Source of the DNA: Lactobacillus sp. ESL0680
GTDB taxonomy: Bacteria > Bacillota > Bacilli > Lactobacillales > Lactobacillaceae
Reading direction: 5' to 3'
DNA length: 64,000 bases
Assembly (NCBI RefSeq): GCF_029392855.1
Contig: NZ_CP113945.1
Location: 1,240,001-1,304,000 of the forward strand
The position numbers and the translations under genes were made by a program. Below the pieces are notes generated by a model. It was not told where the DNA came from. It was given only the letters and a program-made list of their open reading frames with translations, and did no database searches. This document shows positions 18,003 to 26,083 of this stretch, piece by piece (positions within the stretch are counted from its first letter, which is position 1; each line of letters starts with the position of its first letter).

Positions 18003-19040
18003 TTAATTTCTTTCGTGAACTGTCTTAGAATTAGTCACTGGGAAAATTCGTTTAGCATAATAATATTGTTGGAAGTTAGCAGCAGTTACTGTTACTCCCC
18101 AATTAGGCCATGAGTGCAAGGCCTTGTTATTACCTAAGTAAATACCAACATGATAAACATCTGGTTTTGGCCGACCATAGAAAATAATGTCACCACGTTT
18201 TAAATGGTTCAAGCTGACCGTCTGTAAAGTGCTGCTTTGAACAAACGAACGACAGCCCCATTCATGGGTTGAATGCCATCTTGGATTGGCCGGCGATGGA
18301 TCAATTCCAGTAGCGTACATACATTGCATAATCAGCCCTGAACAGTCAACCGAAGTTCCCGGCGTCTTAGAAGTAAAGTCAATCCAAGCAGTACCCGCAT
18401 TTTTATATTGATAGCCGCGCTTGATAAAAGCCTTAACGTAGTCGCTTCTAGTTGAAGCATAATTCAAACTCTTGTCAAGTGGACTAGTGTAGTAACCCTT
18501 TAAATGCAAACTCTTCATGTGTAACTGCCGATATTGCTTAGGAATTTGGTAACGGCGCACAGTTGAGATCTCAATTTTGGCACTTTCAGCCGAAGTTGCA
18601 TCATTGGTTTCAGGAGCATACAAACGCCAAGTGGTATGCAGGCTATGATACCAAGCTGCAGGATAAGTTACCGTAAATGTCCCATCCGCACTAGTAGTAT
18701 ATTTCTTTTCATCAACATACTTCTTGCCATTCCATTTTTGTAAGTATACCGGCCGAATTTCCTGACTGTTTAAAGAAACTTGATCCTCAATCTTATCCCC
18801 GGCCGTCCACTTATATTTAGTACTTAAACCACTAAATGTAGTTGTTGTTTTTGCAGTATTATTTTCCGGCTTACTAGTATCTGCAGGCGAAGTAGTTGTA
18901 TTATTAGCAGCCATCTGACTTGAATTACTTGCCGCAGTAGTTGAACTAACACTATCAGCTTCAACAATTGTTCCTGATGTTAAACCACCTAATAGCATTA
19001 CTGCTGCAGCGCCAGCAAATAATTGTTTCCTATATTTCAT
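18003..19040 (-). CDS. Secreted NlpC/P60 peptidoglycan hydrolase
   Basis: From the ATG at 19040, which has GGAAGGAAA upstream, the product has 345 residues. The signal peptide ends near VEA (26-28), and a Thr/Ser/Asn-rich linker reaches about 70. A beta-rich middle domain (70-160) of unassigned type follows. The NlpC/P60 catalytic domain (200-345) has Cys233 in VDCSGLIMQ, His297 in YHVGIYLG and His309. It converges on the other NlpC/P60 gene but shares only the catalytic domain with it. Probable role: trimming peptidoglycan stem peptides during growth or daughter-cell separation. Confidence 0.92.
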   Translation of the reverse strand: MKYRKQLFAGAAAVMLLGGLTSGTIVEADSVSSTTAASNSSQMAANNTTTSPADTSKPENNTAKTTTTFSGLSTKYKWTAGDKIEDQVSLNSQEIRPVYLQKWNGKKYVDEKKYTTSADGTFTVTYPAAWYHSLHTTWRLYAPETNDATSAESAKIEISTVRRYQIPKQYRQLHMKSLHLKGYYTSPLDKSLNYASTRSDYVKAFIKRGYQYKNAGTAWIDFTSKTPGTSVDCSGLIMQCMYATGIDPSPANPRWHSTHEWGCRSFVQSSTLQTVSLNHLKRGDIIFYGRPKPDVYHVGIYLGNNKALHSWPNWGVTVTAANFQQYYYAKRIFPVTNSKTVHERN

Positions 19041-19126
19041 CTTTTTTCCTTCCAAAATACAAATTAAACTAACTAGCAATATAATATCATTAGCAATTAG
19101 ATGTGTAAATTAGATTTGGAATTATT

Positions 19127-20077
19127 CTAATAGCTCAAAGCCCTTAAACCATCACCTCGCCAGTGATTAATAAATTCATTCTCACTCATTGCAGCTTTTT
19201 TGCCAGTCCAAGGGTCGTTGTAAAAAATTTGGCCATCATGATAACCTGTCAAAGCTAACGCATGATTAGAAAAACCATCGACATCCTTAACCCAAGCAAC
19301 CACTAAATGTGAATGCAGCAATTTATTTTTAACTGCCGCTAGACTACTGCCAGTCATTACTTTAGCTTTACCTAAATAATGCTTAACCACACCTTTAATT
19401 CCATTTGGCGTTACCCAATAGCCACCTGGATATTCCTTATAAGGTGAACCAATAAAGCCCTTATCCGGATTACTGCTGCGTGGCGTTTTCTTGGCAACTG
19501 TAAATTTAGAAACTTTTACACCAGCAAAGTTTAACATCATTGTCACAGCAGTCATTTCACAGCCCGTCGGCAGTTCAGGCCTCTGACTGATTACTTTGGC
19601 ATTATTTTTAACCCCAGTAATTTTGCCATTTTCAATCCAATAATATGCTCTTTTGGTCGAAGTTGAAACTTCACGACGTTGCCCATTTGTCCCGTAATAG
19701 CTATAGGTTGCATGATGCGGCGTCTTTCTCACGCCTGTAAGCATGGATCCATTTTTATCAAATAGATAATGCGATTTTCCTATTGTTGTTGCACCTTTAA
19801 TTTTTTGTCCGGATTTATAGTAATAGGTCTTTTTGCCATTTACAACCCAGCCCTGCTTTTGTGGTTTAGGCTTAGCAGTTGTCGTGGTCTCGGAATCACT
19901 TGCAGCACTATTTTGCTTCGTATTATCATCCTGCTTGGCAGTATCAGTTTTATTAGCCTCTTGAACAGTGTTTTGCTTGTCAGCTGGCGTAGTGGTTGCG
20001 GCTTTAACCGTTGTAGTCGACTTGCAGCCCATTAATGCAAGAACAGTAATCATTGTAGCAATGATTTTTTTATTCAT
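19127..20077 (-). CDS. Secreted C39-like cysteine peptidase with wall/glucan-binding repeats
   Basis: From the ATG at 20077 the protein has 316 residues. The N-terminus could be a lipoprotein (Cys18 after LMG) or a Sec-cleaved protein (VKAA at 24-27). A Thr/Asp/Lys-rich linker reaches 75. Residues 76-155 hold short aromatic repeats (GWVVNGKKTYYYKSG, KSHYLFDKNGSML, YYWIENGKITG) like cell-wall or glucan-binding repeats. Residues 160-316 form a Peptidase_C39_2-type domain with Cys173 (LPTGCE), His272 (NHALALTGY) and Asp288 (YNDPW). The substrate is unknown. GGAAGGG precedes the start. Confidence 0.85.
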   Translation of the reverse strand: MNKKIIATMITVLALMGCKSTTTVKAATTTPADKQNTVQEANKTDTAKQDDNTKQNSAASDSETTTTAKPKPQKQGWVVNGKKTYYYKSGQKIKGATTIGKSHYLFDKNGSMLTGVRKTPHHATYSYYGTNGQRREVSTSTKRAYYWIENGKITGVKNNAKVISQRPELPTGCEMTAVTMMLNFAGVKVSKFTVAKKTPRSSNPDKGFIGSPYKEYPGGYWVTPNGIKGVVKHYLGKAKVMTGSSLAAVKNKLLHSHLVVAWVKDVDGFSNHALALTGYHDGQIFYNDPWTGKKAAMSENEFINHWRGDGLRALSY

Positions 20078-20200
20078 AATTTTTCTGTACCCTTCCAAAT
20101 AAATTACTATACTATTATAATTTACGCTTTTGTAAATTTGGGTTCAATAAATTTTTTAGAAAAGATTGGGAACTAGTTATATTACTAATTCAAATTATTT

Positions 20201-20228
20201 TGAATATTGCTTTTATAGATGATATAAT
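20201..20228 (+). promoter_or_regulatory. Promoter of the antisense RNA
   Basis: TTGAAT (20201-20206), a 16-base spacer and a perfect TATAAT (20223-20228) point into the antisense RNA. No open reading frame with a ribosome binding site follows. Confidence 0.65.
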
Positions 20229-20235
20229 TTCATTG

Positions 20236-20358
20236 TAAATAAAAAGGGGTTGCGCTAGTTACACAACTCCCTGACGTAGATTCCACTAAAAGTGGTTTAC
20301 TACCTGAAATGTTGTTTTTGACAAAACCGTCATTCCAAGCAGAGGTAGACGGTTTTTT
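20236..20358 (+). ncRNA. Candidate antisense antitoxin RNA of a type I toxin-antitoxin locus
   Basis: A transcript of about 120 nt is predicted from the TATAAT at 20223 to the hairpin and T-run ending near 20356. It carries CTCCCT (20267-20272), GTAGATT (20276-20282) and TCCACT (20282-20287). The same three blocks occur in the same order on this strand inside the toxin leader (20536-20541, 20549-20555, 20566-20571). The RNA can therefore pair with the toxin mRNA, including its Shine-Dalgarno sequence. The two RNAs also overlap at the shared terminator. This is the layout of the Fst/par type I system. Ends are estimates. Confidence 0.6.
20323..20356. terminator. Shared terminator of toxin mRNA and antisense RNA
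   Basis: AAAACCGTC, a 16-base loop and GACGGTTTTTT form a hairpin usable on both strands, lying between the converging transcripts. Confidence 0.7.
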
Positions 20359-20370
20359 GTTTACCCAAAA

Positions 20371-20526
20371 TTACTTGAGTAAACTTCTTAGCAGTTCAAC
20401 TACTAATGGCAGTAGATTTATTATCACTGCTGCCAGCAGCTGGTACTGCTTCATTTTAGCCAGCTTAAATGCCAATCCGACTAAACTAATAGCGAAAATT
20501 AACATCAGTGCCAAAATGATTTGCAC
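20371..20526 (-). CDS. Small hydrophobic peptide, candidate type I toxin
   Basis: The frame starts with GTG at 20526, has GGGAGG eight bases upstream and encodes 51 residues. The sequence is almost all hydrophobic: a first segment begins VQIILALMLIFAISLVGLAF, then a basic turn KLAKMKQYQ, then a second hydrophobic stretch ending ELLRSLLK. The leader can fold so that CTACCTGT near the 5' end pairs with ACAGGTAG lying between the Shine-Dalgarno and the start codon, which would hold translation off. I do not recognise an Fst or Ldr signature. Together with the antisense RNA, this suggests a membrane-acting toxin. Confidence 0.6.
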   Translation of the reverse strand: MQIILALMLIFAISLVGLAFKLAKMKQYQLLAAVIINLLPLVVELLRSLLK

Positions 20527-20641
20527 CTACCTGTCCTCCCTTCTTTCAGTAGATTGGAGTATGAATCCACTCATGCTCATAGGCACCAGTCCTTTCACTC
20601 ACAGGTAGTAAACCGTCTTTTAACTTTTCTACATCGCAATA

Positions 20642-20647
20642 ATTATA
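20642..20647 (-). promoter_or_regulatory. -10 element of the toxin mRNA
   Basis: TATAAT on the minus strand lies about 116 bases before the GTG start. No clear -35 hexamer is placed at the right distance. The resulting leader of roughly 110 nt contains the pairing elements described for the toxin. Confidence 0.45.
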
Positions 20648-20756
20648 ACAAAATAAATTACTGCTAGTGTCACATATTTAGAATTTTTGCTTAATCTCTG
20701 TTACTAAGATAAATTGTACAGCTCTAACATATTTGAACGGCAAATCAATAAAACAA

Positions 20757-20793
20757 AAAACGCGCATCCGCAAATTGCAGATACGCGTTTTTT
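20757..20793 (-). terminator. Terminator after rplL
   Basis: A long imperfect stem (ACGCGTATCTGC with GCGGATGCGCGT), an AATT loop and a T-run lie on the minus strand downstream of rplL. Confidence 0.85.
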
Positions 20794-20820
20794 TATTAGC
20801 TTTGTCCAGTTGGACTGTAA

Positions 20821-21183
20821 CTATTTAAGGGTTACAGTAGCTCCAACTTCTTCAAGCTTAGACTTAATGTCGTTAGCTTCATCTTCAGAAACGCCTTCCT
20901 TAACGTTCTTAGGTGCGCCATCAACCATGTCCTTTGAGTCCTTAAGGCCAAGACCAGTAATGTCACGAACAACCTTAATAACTTTAACCTTTTCTTGACC
21001 TGCTTCAGTCAATTCAACATCGTAACTTGACTTAGCAGCAGCTTCGGCACCAGCACCTGCAGCAGCAACTGGAGCAGCAGCAGTAACATCAAATTCATCT
21101 TCAATAGCCTTTACAAGGTCATTTAATTCAAGAATTGAAGCACCTTTTAAGTCTTCAATAATCTTTTCAGTATCTAAAGCCAT
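20821..21183 (-). CDS. rplL: 50S ribosomal protein L7/L12
   Basis: The 120-residue protein has the N-terminal dimerisation helices ([13 protein letters not shown]), an Ala-rich hinge around residues 36-50 and the conserved C-terminal domain ([18 protein letters not shown], residues 65-120) that recruits translation factors. Multiple copies sit on L10. It is co-transcribed with rplJ, 49 bases upstream, and ends in a strong terminator, so rpoB is not part of this transcript here. Confidence 0.98.
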   Translation of the reverse strand: MALDTEKIIEDLKGASILELNDLVKAIEDEFDVTAAAPVAAAGAGAEAAAKSSYDVELTEAGQEKVKVIKVVRDITGLGLKDSKDMVDGAPKNVKEGVSEDEANDIKSKLEEVGATVTLK

Positions 21184-21232
21184 ATTTAAGTATCCTCCGA
21201 AAAATTAGTATTAGATATATTTACAATCTTTA

Positions 21233-21742
21233 TTATTCTGCAGCTTCGTCTTTTGAATCAGCAACAGCTTTAACAACACATGCGAAGTCGCGAACTGGAG
21301 CTTGCAATACAGATACAAGCATTGACAGTAAGCCTTCGCGGCCAGGAATAGCAGCAAGTTCCTTGATTTCTTCTTTAGAAGTCAATTTACCTTCAAGCAT
21401 ACCACCCTTGATGTCCAAAACTTCAAAGTTATCTTCGTATTTAGAAACAATGCGTGCAGGTTCAGTAATGTCATCAGCGTTGTCAGTGTAAACAACAGCA
21501 GTAGGGCCAACAAAAGTGTCGTCAAGTCCTTCAATACCAGCCTTAACAGCGGCACGCCTTAAATAAGTGTTCTTGATAACCTTCATCTTAACATCGTTTT
21601 CACGAAGTTCCTTACGCATAGCAGTAACTTCTTCAACAGTTAAACCAAGGTAGTCAATAATTAAGATAGCCTTTGCAGCTTTAAGTTCTTCAGCAAAAGC
21701 ATCAACAAGCTTTTCCTTTGCAGCAATAGCAGCTTTACTCAA
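21233..21742 (-). CDS. rplJ: 50S ribosomal protein L10
   Basis: The 169-residue protein starts MSKAAIAAKEKLVD and contains the L10 core LIIDYLGLTVEEVT and GPTAVVY. The start is a TTG with GGAGGTG seven bases upstream. L10 binds 23S rRNA at the stalk base and carries the L7/L12 dimers. Expression is probably autoregulated through the leader described next to it. Confidence 0.97.
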   Translation of the reverse strand: MSKAAIAAKEKLVDAFAEELKAAKAILIIDYLGLTVEEVTAMRKELRENDVKMKVIKNTYLRRAAVKAGIEGLDDTFVGPTAVVYTDNADDITEPARIVSKYEDNFEVLDIKGGMLEGKLTSKEEIKELAAIPGREGLLSMLVSVLQAPVRDFACVVKAVADSKDEAAE

Positions 21743-21769
21743 TCTAATTCACCTCCATAAAATCATTAA

Positions 21770-21895
21770 TAAATCCTAAAAAAGGCCGAAAACCCCATGC
21801 CACAAAGACATGGAGTTTTGAAAATCTTCATTATCTTCTGGCCTCGGCGGGAAATTAAGGCGTTATGCCACCCGAGTCTTAGGTAGAATTTACTT
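21770..21895 (-). promoter_or_regulatory. L10 (rplJ) leader RNA with attenuator-like hairpin
   Basis: The 5' leader of rplJ contains the conserved-looking block TAAGACTCGGGTGGCATAA, then CCGCCGAGGCC, followed by a stem CTCCATG/CATGGGG and a T-run (GGCCTTTTTT) about 40 bases before the start codon. It matches the position and layout of the Firmicutes L10 leader, which binds L10(L12)4 and represses the operon by attenuation. Family assignment is by position and appearance. A covariance-model search would settle it. Confidence 0.75.
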
Positions 21896-21900
21896 TAACA

Positions 21901-21929
21901 AGTATAGCAGGCCTATTTAATTTACGCAA
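21901..21929 (-). promoter_or_regulatory. Promoter of rplJ-rplL
   Basis: TTGCGT (21924-21929), exactly 17 bases and TATACT (21901-21906) on the minus strand lie immediately upstream of the leader. Confidence 0.75.
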
Positions 21930-21933
21930 GCAT

Positions 21934-22602
21934 TTATTCTGCTTTTGGGTCAGCTAATTCAAATAATTCACCAGAAATTTTATAAATAACCCAGCTGGCT
22001 AAGTTAACAATGTGGTCACTAATTCGTTTGAGCAGTCTAATAATCACAAAATAACTGGCAGAAGCAACTGCCGCATTAGGTTCTTTTTCAATTCCATCAA
22101 TAATATCCTTACGCGCATTTTGGTAATTAGCAGTTACGGCTTCACGGCGATCAACCATTGAACGTGCCGTCTTTTCATCTTCTTGAACATAAGCTGTTAA
22201 GACTTCGATTAGCATTTTGCGGACTTCGTGAGTCATTTGCGAAATGATTTCTTCAACTTCTGGAATTCGCGGATTGCCCTTCACTCTGACAGTTTCAACT
22301 GCCAAACTGATCGCATTTTCGCCAATTCGTTCCAAGTCAGTAGCTGCCTTTAAGATACTGATTACCACCCGAAAGTCAGTCGCAACTGGTTGCTGAAGTG
22401 CCATTAAATCTAACGCCTTTTTTTCAATTCTAATGGCTTCTTTTGGTACAACATCAGCTTCTTCAATCATTTTTTGAGCTGTTTTTTTATCATGCGCAAC
22501 AAACGAACGTGTTCCTTGGTCAATTTGATCGTTAACTAGAACGCCCATTTCCATAAATTGCGTATTCAGCTTCTTTAATTCGTCTAAAAATATCTCGTGC
22601 AT
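21934..22602 (-). CDS. phoU: Phosphate transport regulator PhoU
   Basis: From the ATG at 22602 (MHEIFLDEL), with GTGAGGAAAG upstream, the product has 222 residues. An in-frame TTG seven codons earlier overlaps pstB and lacks a site. The protein is two PhoU three-helix bundles. The first has DLERIGENAISLA and the second has ISDHIVNLASWVIY, the paired metal-binding helices. PhoU links the Pst transporter to the Pho sensor kinase and limits phosphate uptake. It is the last gene of the pst operon. Confidence 0.95.
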   Translation of the reverse strand: MHEIFLDELKKLNTQFMEMGVLVNDQIDQGTRSFVAHDKKTAQKMIEEADVVPKEAIRIEKKALDLMALQQPVATDFRVVISILKAATDLERIGENAISLAVETVRVKGNPRIPEVEEIISQMTHEVRKMLIEVLTAYVQEDEKTARSMVDRREAVTANYQNARKDIIDGIEKEPNAAVASASYFVIIRLLKRISDHIVNLASWVIYKISGELFELADPKAE

Positions 22603-22615
22603 GCTTTCCTCACTT

Positions 22616-23371
22616 TTAGCCAAACCGGCCGTTTAGGTAATTACTTGTGATTTCTTTTTTAGGTGCTATGAACATTTCTTCAGTTGAACCTGACTCAATT
22701 AAATCACCATTCATCAAAAACGCAACTTGATCCGAAACTCGGCTCGCCTGCTGCAGATTATGCGTTACCATAATGAACGTATACTTGGTCTTAAGACCCA
22801 TTAGCGTTTCTTCAATTTCAGAACTAGAAATCGGGTCTAGAGCAGAAGTTGGCTCATCCAGCAGCACCACAGCTGGTCTTACTGCTAGTGCCCGAGCAAT
22901 ACAAATTCGCTGCTGCTGTCCACCTGAAAAATCCTGCGCATTGCGATCCAGACTATCCTTGGTTTCCTCCCAAATCGCGGCCTGCTTCAGGCTTTCTTCA
23001 ACTCGCTGCTGAATTAATTCCTTATCCTTAACACCAGCAACTTTCAAGCCATAAGCTACATTATCAAAAACAGAAAACGGGAACGGTGTCGGTTGTTGAA
23101 AAACCATTCCAATATTTTTGCGTAATTCAACTAAGTCAAGGTGCGGCCGATAAATATCCTGCCCGTCCAGCAAAATATCACCCGTAATTTTGATATTATC
23201 AATATCATCATTCATCCGGTTAAGACAACGCAATAACGTTGACTTTCCACACCCTGAAGGTCCGATTAAGGCCGTCAATTTTTTCTCTGGAAATGCCAGG
23301 CTAATGCCATGCAAAGCTTCAAAATCACCATAATTTAATCTGACATTTTTGACTTCCATGATATTCTTCAT
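22616..23371 (-). CDS. pstB: Phosphate ABC transporter ATPase PstB (downstream copy)
   Basis: The 251-residue ATPase has Walker [10 protein letters not shown], signature FSGGQQQR and Walker [14 protein letters not shown]. The long phosphate-type loop [17 protein letters not shown] is present. AAAGGAG lies seven bases before the ATG. It is the second of two adjacent pstB genes, a duplication seen widely in lactobacilli and streptococci. It has no extra domains. Confidence 0.95.
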   Translation of the reverse strand: MKNIMEVKNVRLNYGDFEALHGISLAFPEKKLTALIGPSGCGKSTLLRCLNRMNDDIDNIKITGDILLDGQDIYRPHLDLVELRKNIGMVFQQPTPFPFSVFDNVAYGLKVAGVKDKELIQQRVEESLKQAAIWEETKDSLDRNAQDFSGGQQQRICIARALAVRPAVVLLDEPTSALDPISSSEIEETLMGLKTKYTFIMVTHNLQQASRVSDQVAFLMNGDLIESGSTEEMFIAPKKEITSNYLNGRFG

Positions 23372-23383
23372 CGTTATGCTCCT

Positions 23384-24184
23384 TTAGCCAAAACTGCCTT
23401 GGATATACTTTTCAGTAATTTTTCCTTGCGGATTAGTAAAAATATTGGTTGTTGTATCATATTCAAGCGCATGGCCTAAATGGAAAAATGCGGTATAGTC
23501 GCTAATCCGCGAAGCTTGCTGCATATTATGCGTCACCATAATCATTGTGTACTTACTGCGTAATTGTTTGAGCGTATCCTCAAGTTTTGCCGTTGATACA
23601 GGATCAAGCGCACTAGCCGGTTCGTCCAGAAGTAACACTTCTGGCTTTAGGGCAATTGCACGGGCAATACATAAACGCTGCTGCTGTCCGCCCGATAATG
23701 CTAAGGCACTTTTATCCAGCTTATCCTTGACCTCATCCCACAAGGCAGCGGCCCGCAAACTTTCCTCAACAAGTTGATTTAGTTTTGCCTTGTCTTGTTC
23801 ACCATTTGCCTTTAACGCATAAGTGATATTTTCCTTAATTGACTTCGGAAAGGGATTAGGCTTCTGAAAGACCATGCCAATTGCCTTGCGCAATTCGTAA
23901 ACGTTAATTTTCTTCTGATTAATGTCAAGTTCGTGGAACATAATATTGCCGTCAACTCTAGCAACACGGTCATTCAACCTGTTTAACGACCGCAAAAAAG
24001 TCGATTTGCCTGAGCCTGAAGCACCAATCAAAGCTGTAATGGTGTTCTTTTTAAAGCCTAGACTAACATCAAACAGTTTTTGCACTGTACCGCCATAAAA
24101 GACACTTAAATTATGCGTATAGAGGGCACACTCGTCATTATTAAAAGTTTTAATATATTTTTTTTGCGTTTGCCAATTTTCCAT
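23384..24184 (-). CDS. pstB: Phosphate ABC transporter ATPase PstB (upstream copy)
   Basis: The 266-residue ATPase has Walker A GASGSGKST, signature LSGGQQQR and Walker B EVLLLDEPASALDP. Its N-terminal extension (MENWQTQKKYIKTFNNDE) is longer than that of the other copy, and its Walker A has lost the usual Cys. It lies 12 bases upstream of the second pstB and nine after pstA. The two copies may act as a heterodimer on PstCA, which is an inference. Confidence 0.95.
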   Translation of the reverse strand: MENWQTQKKYIKTFNNDECALYTHNLSVFYGGTVQKLFDVSLGFKKNTITALIGASGSGKSTFLRSLNRLNDRVARVDGNIMFHELDINQKKINVYELRKAIGMVFQKPNPFPKSIKENITYALKANGEQDKAKLNQLVEESLRAAALWDEVKDKLDKSALALSGGQQQRLCIARAIALKPEVLLLDEPASALDPVSTAKLEDTLKQLRSKYTMIMVTHNMQQASRISDYTAFFHLGHALEYDTTTNIFTNPQGKITEKYIQGSFG

Positions 24185-24193
24185 ATAAATTCC

Positions 24194-25087
24194 TTATTTT
24201 ACTTTAGCAGCAGTTAAACGCTTGTAGAGCCAATTACCCAAAAAGCGGGCGCCAAAATTAAAGATAATTACCACAATTACGAGCAAAGCCGACGTTGCTG
24301 CTGAAACGAGATTTACATCAGGAATAATTCCTTCAGTGTTTACCTTCCAAATATGCACTGCCAAGGTTTCTGCTGGCCGCATCACATTCAAAAAGCTAGT
24401 CGGACTGAACATATTCCAATTAGAATAATCGACTGTTGAACCACTTTGCCCAGCAGTATAGATTAGTGCGGCAGCTTCTCCAAAAACTCGCCCAGCACTT
24501 AAAATAACTCCTGTAATAATTCCCGGTAATGCTGCTGGTAAAACAATCCCGCGAATTGTTTTCCAATTTGACAATCCCAGTGCCCAACCTGCTTCACGCT
24601 GCGTTTGCGGAACGCCTTCAATCGCCTGTTCAATATTACTCGTCAAAATCGGTAAATTGAAAAAGGTTAGCGCCAAGGCACCAGCAATAATTGAAAAGCC
24701 TAAGCCAAACTGAACTACAAACAAGAGGTAACCAAACAGCCCGACAACAATTGAAGGCAGTGAGCTCAAAATTTCAATCGTTGTTCTAATGAGGCGTGTT
24801 ACCCATGTATCCTGTGCATATTCTGCTAAGTAAATAGCTGCTCCTAATGCAATTGGCAGTGAAATTAACAATGTCAACACTAGCAAGTAAAGTGAATTAA
24901 ATAATTGGTCACGAATACCGCCGCCAGCTTCAAATGACGAGGAAGTTGATGTTAAAAAGTGCCACGACAAATGCGGTACACCTGCAATTAAAATATTGCC
25001 TAAAATACCAACTAATATCAAAATGACGATTGCAACCAACAAGTAAATTACACCTGTCGCAATTCGATCAACTTTTTTTGAATTCAT
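24194..25087 (-). CDS. pstA: Phosphate ABC transporter permease PstA
   Basis: The 297-residue inner-membrane protein has six predicted helices and the EAA-like coupling loop REAGWALGLSNWKTIRGIVLP. AIYLAEYAQD is typical of PstA. It follows pstC by three bases. Confidence 0.95.
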   Translation of the reverse strand: MNSKKVDRIATGVIYLLVAIVILILVGILGNILIAGVPHLSWHFLTSTSSSFEAGGGIRDQLFNSLYLLVLTLLISLPIALGAAIYLAEYAQDTWVTRLIRTTIEILSSLPSIVVGLFGYLLFVVQFGLGFSIIAGALALTFFNLPILTSNIEQAIEGVPQTQREAGWALGLSNWKTIRGIVLPAALPGIITGVILSAGRVFGEAAALIYTAGQSGSTVDYSNWNMFSPTSFLNVMRPAETLAVHIWKVNTEGIIPDVNLVSAATSALLVIVVIIFNFGARFLGNWLYKRLTAAKVK

Positions 25088-25090
25088 CAG

Positions 25091-26083
25091 CTACCTCTTC
25101 TTTCCAATTAGACGAACCAAGAAGTTAAACACTAGTGACATAATTAATAATAGCAAAGCCAATGACCATAAGGCATTATTAGGAAGCGTGCCCATAACCG
25201 TGTTGCCCATTTGACTGGTTAATTGACTCGTTAATGTTGCCGCTGGACTAACTAAGTTATACGGCATCAGAACCGCGTTGCCAATTACCATTTGAACGGC
25301 TAATGCTTCACCAAAGGCTCGTGCCATCCCAAAAATGATTGCAGTCAAAATCCGCGGACGTGCAGCACGCAAGACAACATGGTAGATTGTCTGCCAGCGC
25401 GTTGCCCCTAATGCTGCAGAAGACTGCCGCAAGTCCTTAGGGACCGCCTTAAAGGCATCAACCGTTAATGAAGTAATGGTTGGCAAAACCATGACAAATA
25501 AAATTAAAGTCGCTGCCAAGATACCAAATCCTGTGCCCCCAAAGATCGTACGAATTACGGGGACAATCACGGTCAAGCCCAAGAAGCCATAAACAACTGA
25601 CGGAATACCAACTAATAATTCCATGACTGATTGTAAAAAACGAGTTTGCTTGCCAGATTCATATTCTGTCATAAACAAGGCAATTGCAATCGCAAATGGT
25701 GTTGCTAATAAGGCAGCCAGCAAAGTTACCGCAAAGGAGGTAACAATCATCGCTGCAGCACCAACATGATCTTTGCCGGCACTAGGATTCCAACTGCTGC
25801 TAAACAAAAAATGAAAAATGTTTACTTTATCGTTAACAAAAGTTGCTAACCCGTGTACACCAACGAATCCAATAATTGCCACAATTAAAATCGCAATAAT
25901 TACAATCGCTAACGCGGTCAATCCTTTACCCCAGCGCTCTTGCCGCGTTTCTTTAGATTGACTAGTTAAGCGGGTAATATCAACACTCTCCGGATCAATC
26001 TTTTTAAATTTTACATGCGCTACTTTTTGCTGGGCAATTGCCTGATCGACAACTTCTTGCAAATCTTGTTCGTGCTTATTCAT
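25091..26083 (-). CDS. pstC: Phosphate ABC transporter permease PstC
   Basis: The product has 330 residues from the ATG at 26083, with GGTGG five bases upstream and an eight-base overlap with pstS. About 60 cytoplasmic residues precede six membrane helices. FMTEYESG and the coupling loop ALGATRWQTIYHVVLRAA are characteristic. It pairs with PstA to form the phosphate channel. Confidence 0.95.
   Translation of the reverse strand: MNKHEQDLQEVVDQAIAQQKVAHVKFKKIDPESVDITRLTSQSKETRQERWGKGLTALAIVIIAILIVAIIGFVGVHGLATFVNDKVNIFHFLFSSSWNPSAGKDHVGAAAMIVTSFAVTLLAALLATPFAIAIALFMTEYESGKQTRFLQSVMELLVGIPSVVYGFLGLTVIVPVIRTIFGGTGFGILAATLILFVMVLPTITSLTVDAFKAVPKDLRQSSAALGATRWQTIYHVVLRAARPRILTAIIFGMARAFGEALAVQMVIGNAVLMPYNLVSPAATLTSQLTSQMGNTVMGTLPNNALWSLALLLLIMSLVFNFLVRLIGKKR

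Noticed and set aside
20309..20608. 100-codon plus-strand open frame across the small-peptide locus
   Set aside because: It has no ribosome binding site, runs antisense through the 51-residue peptide gene and crosses the shared terminator.
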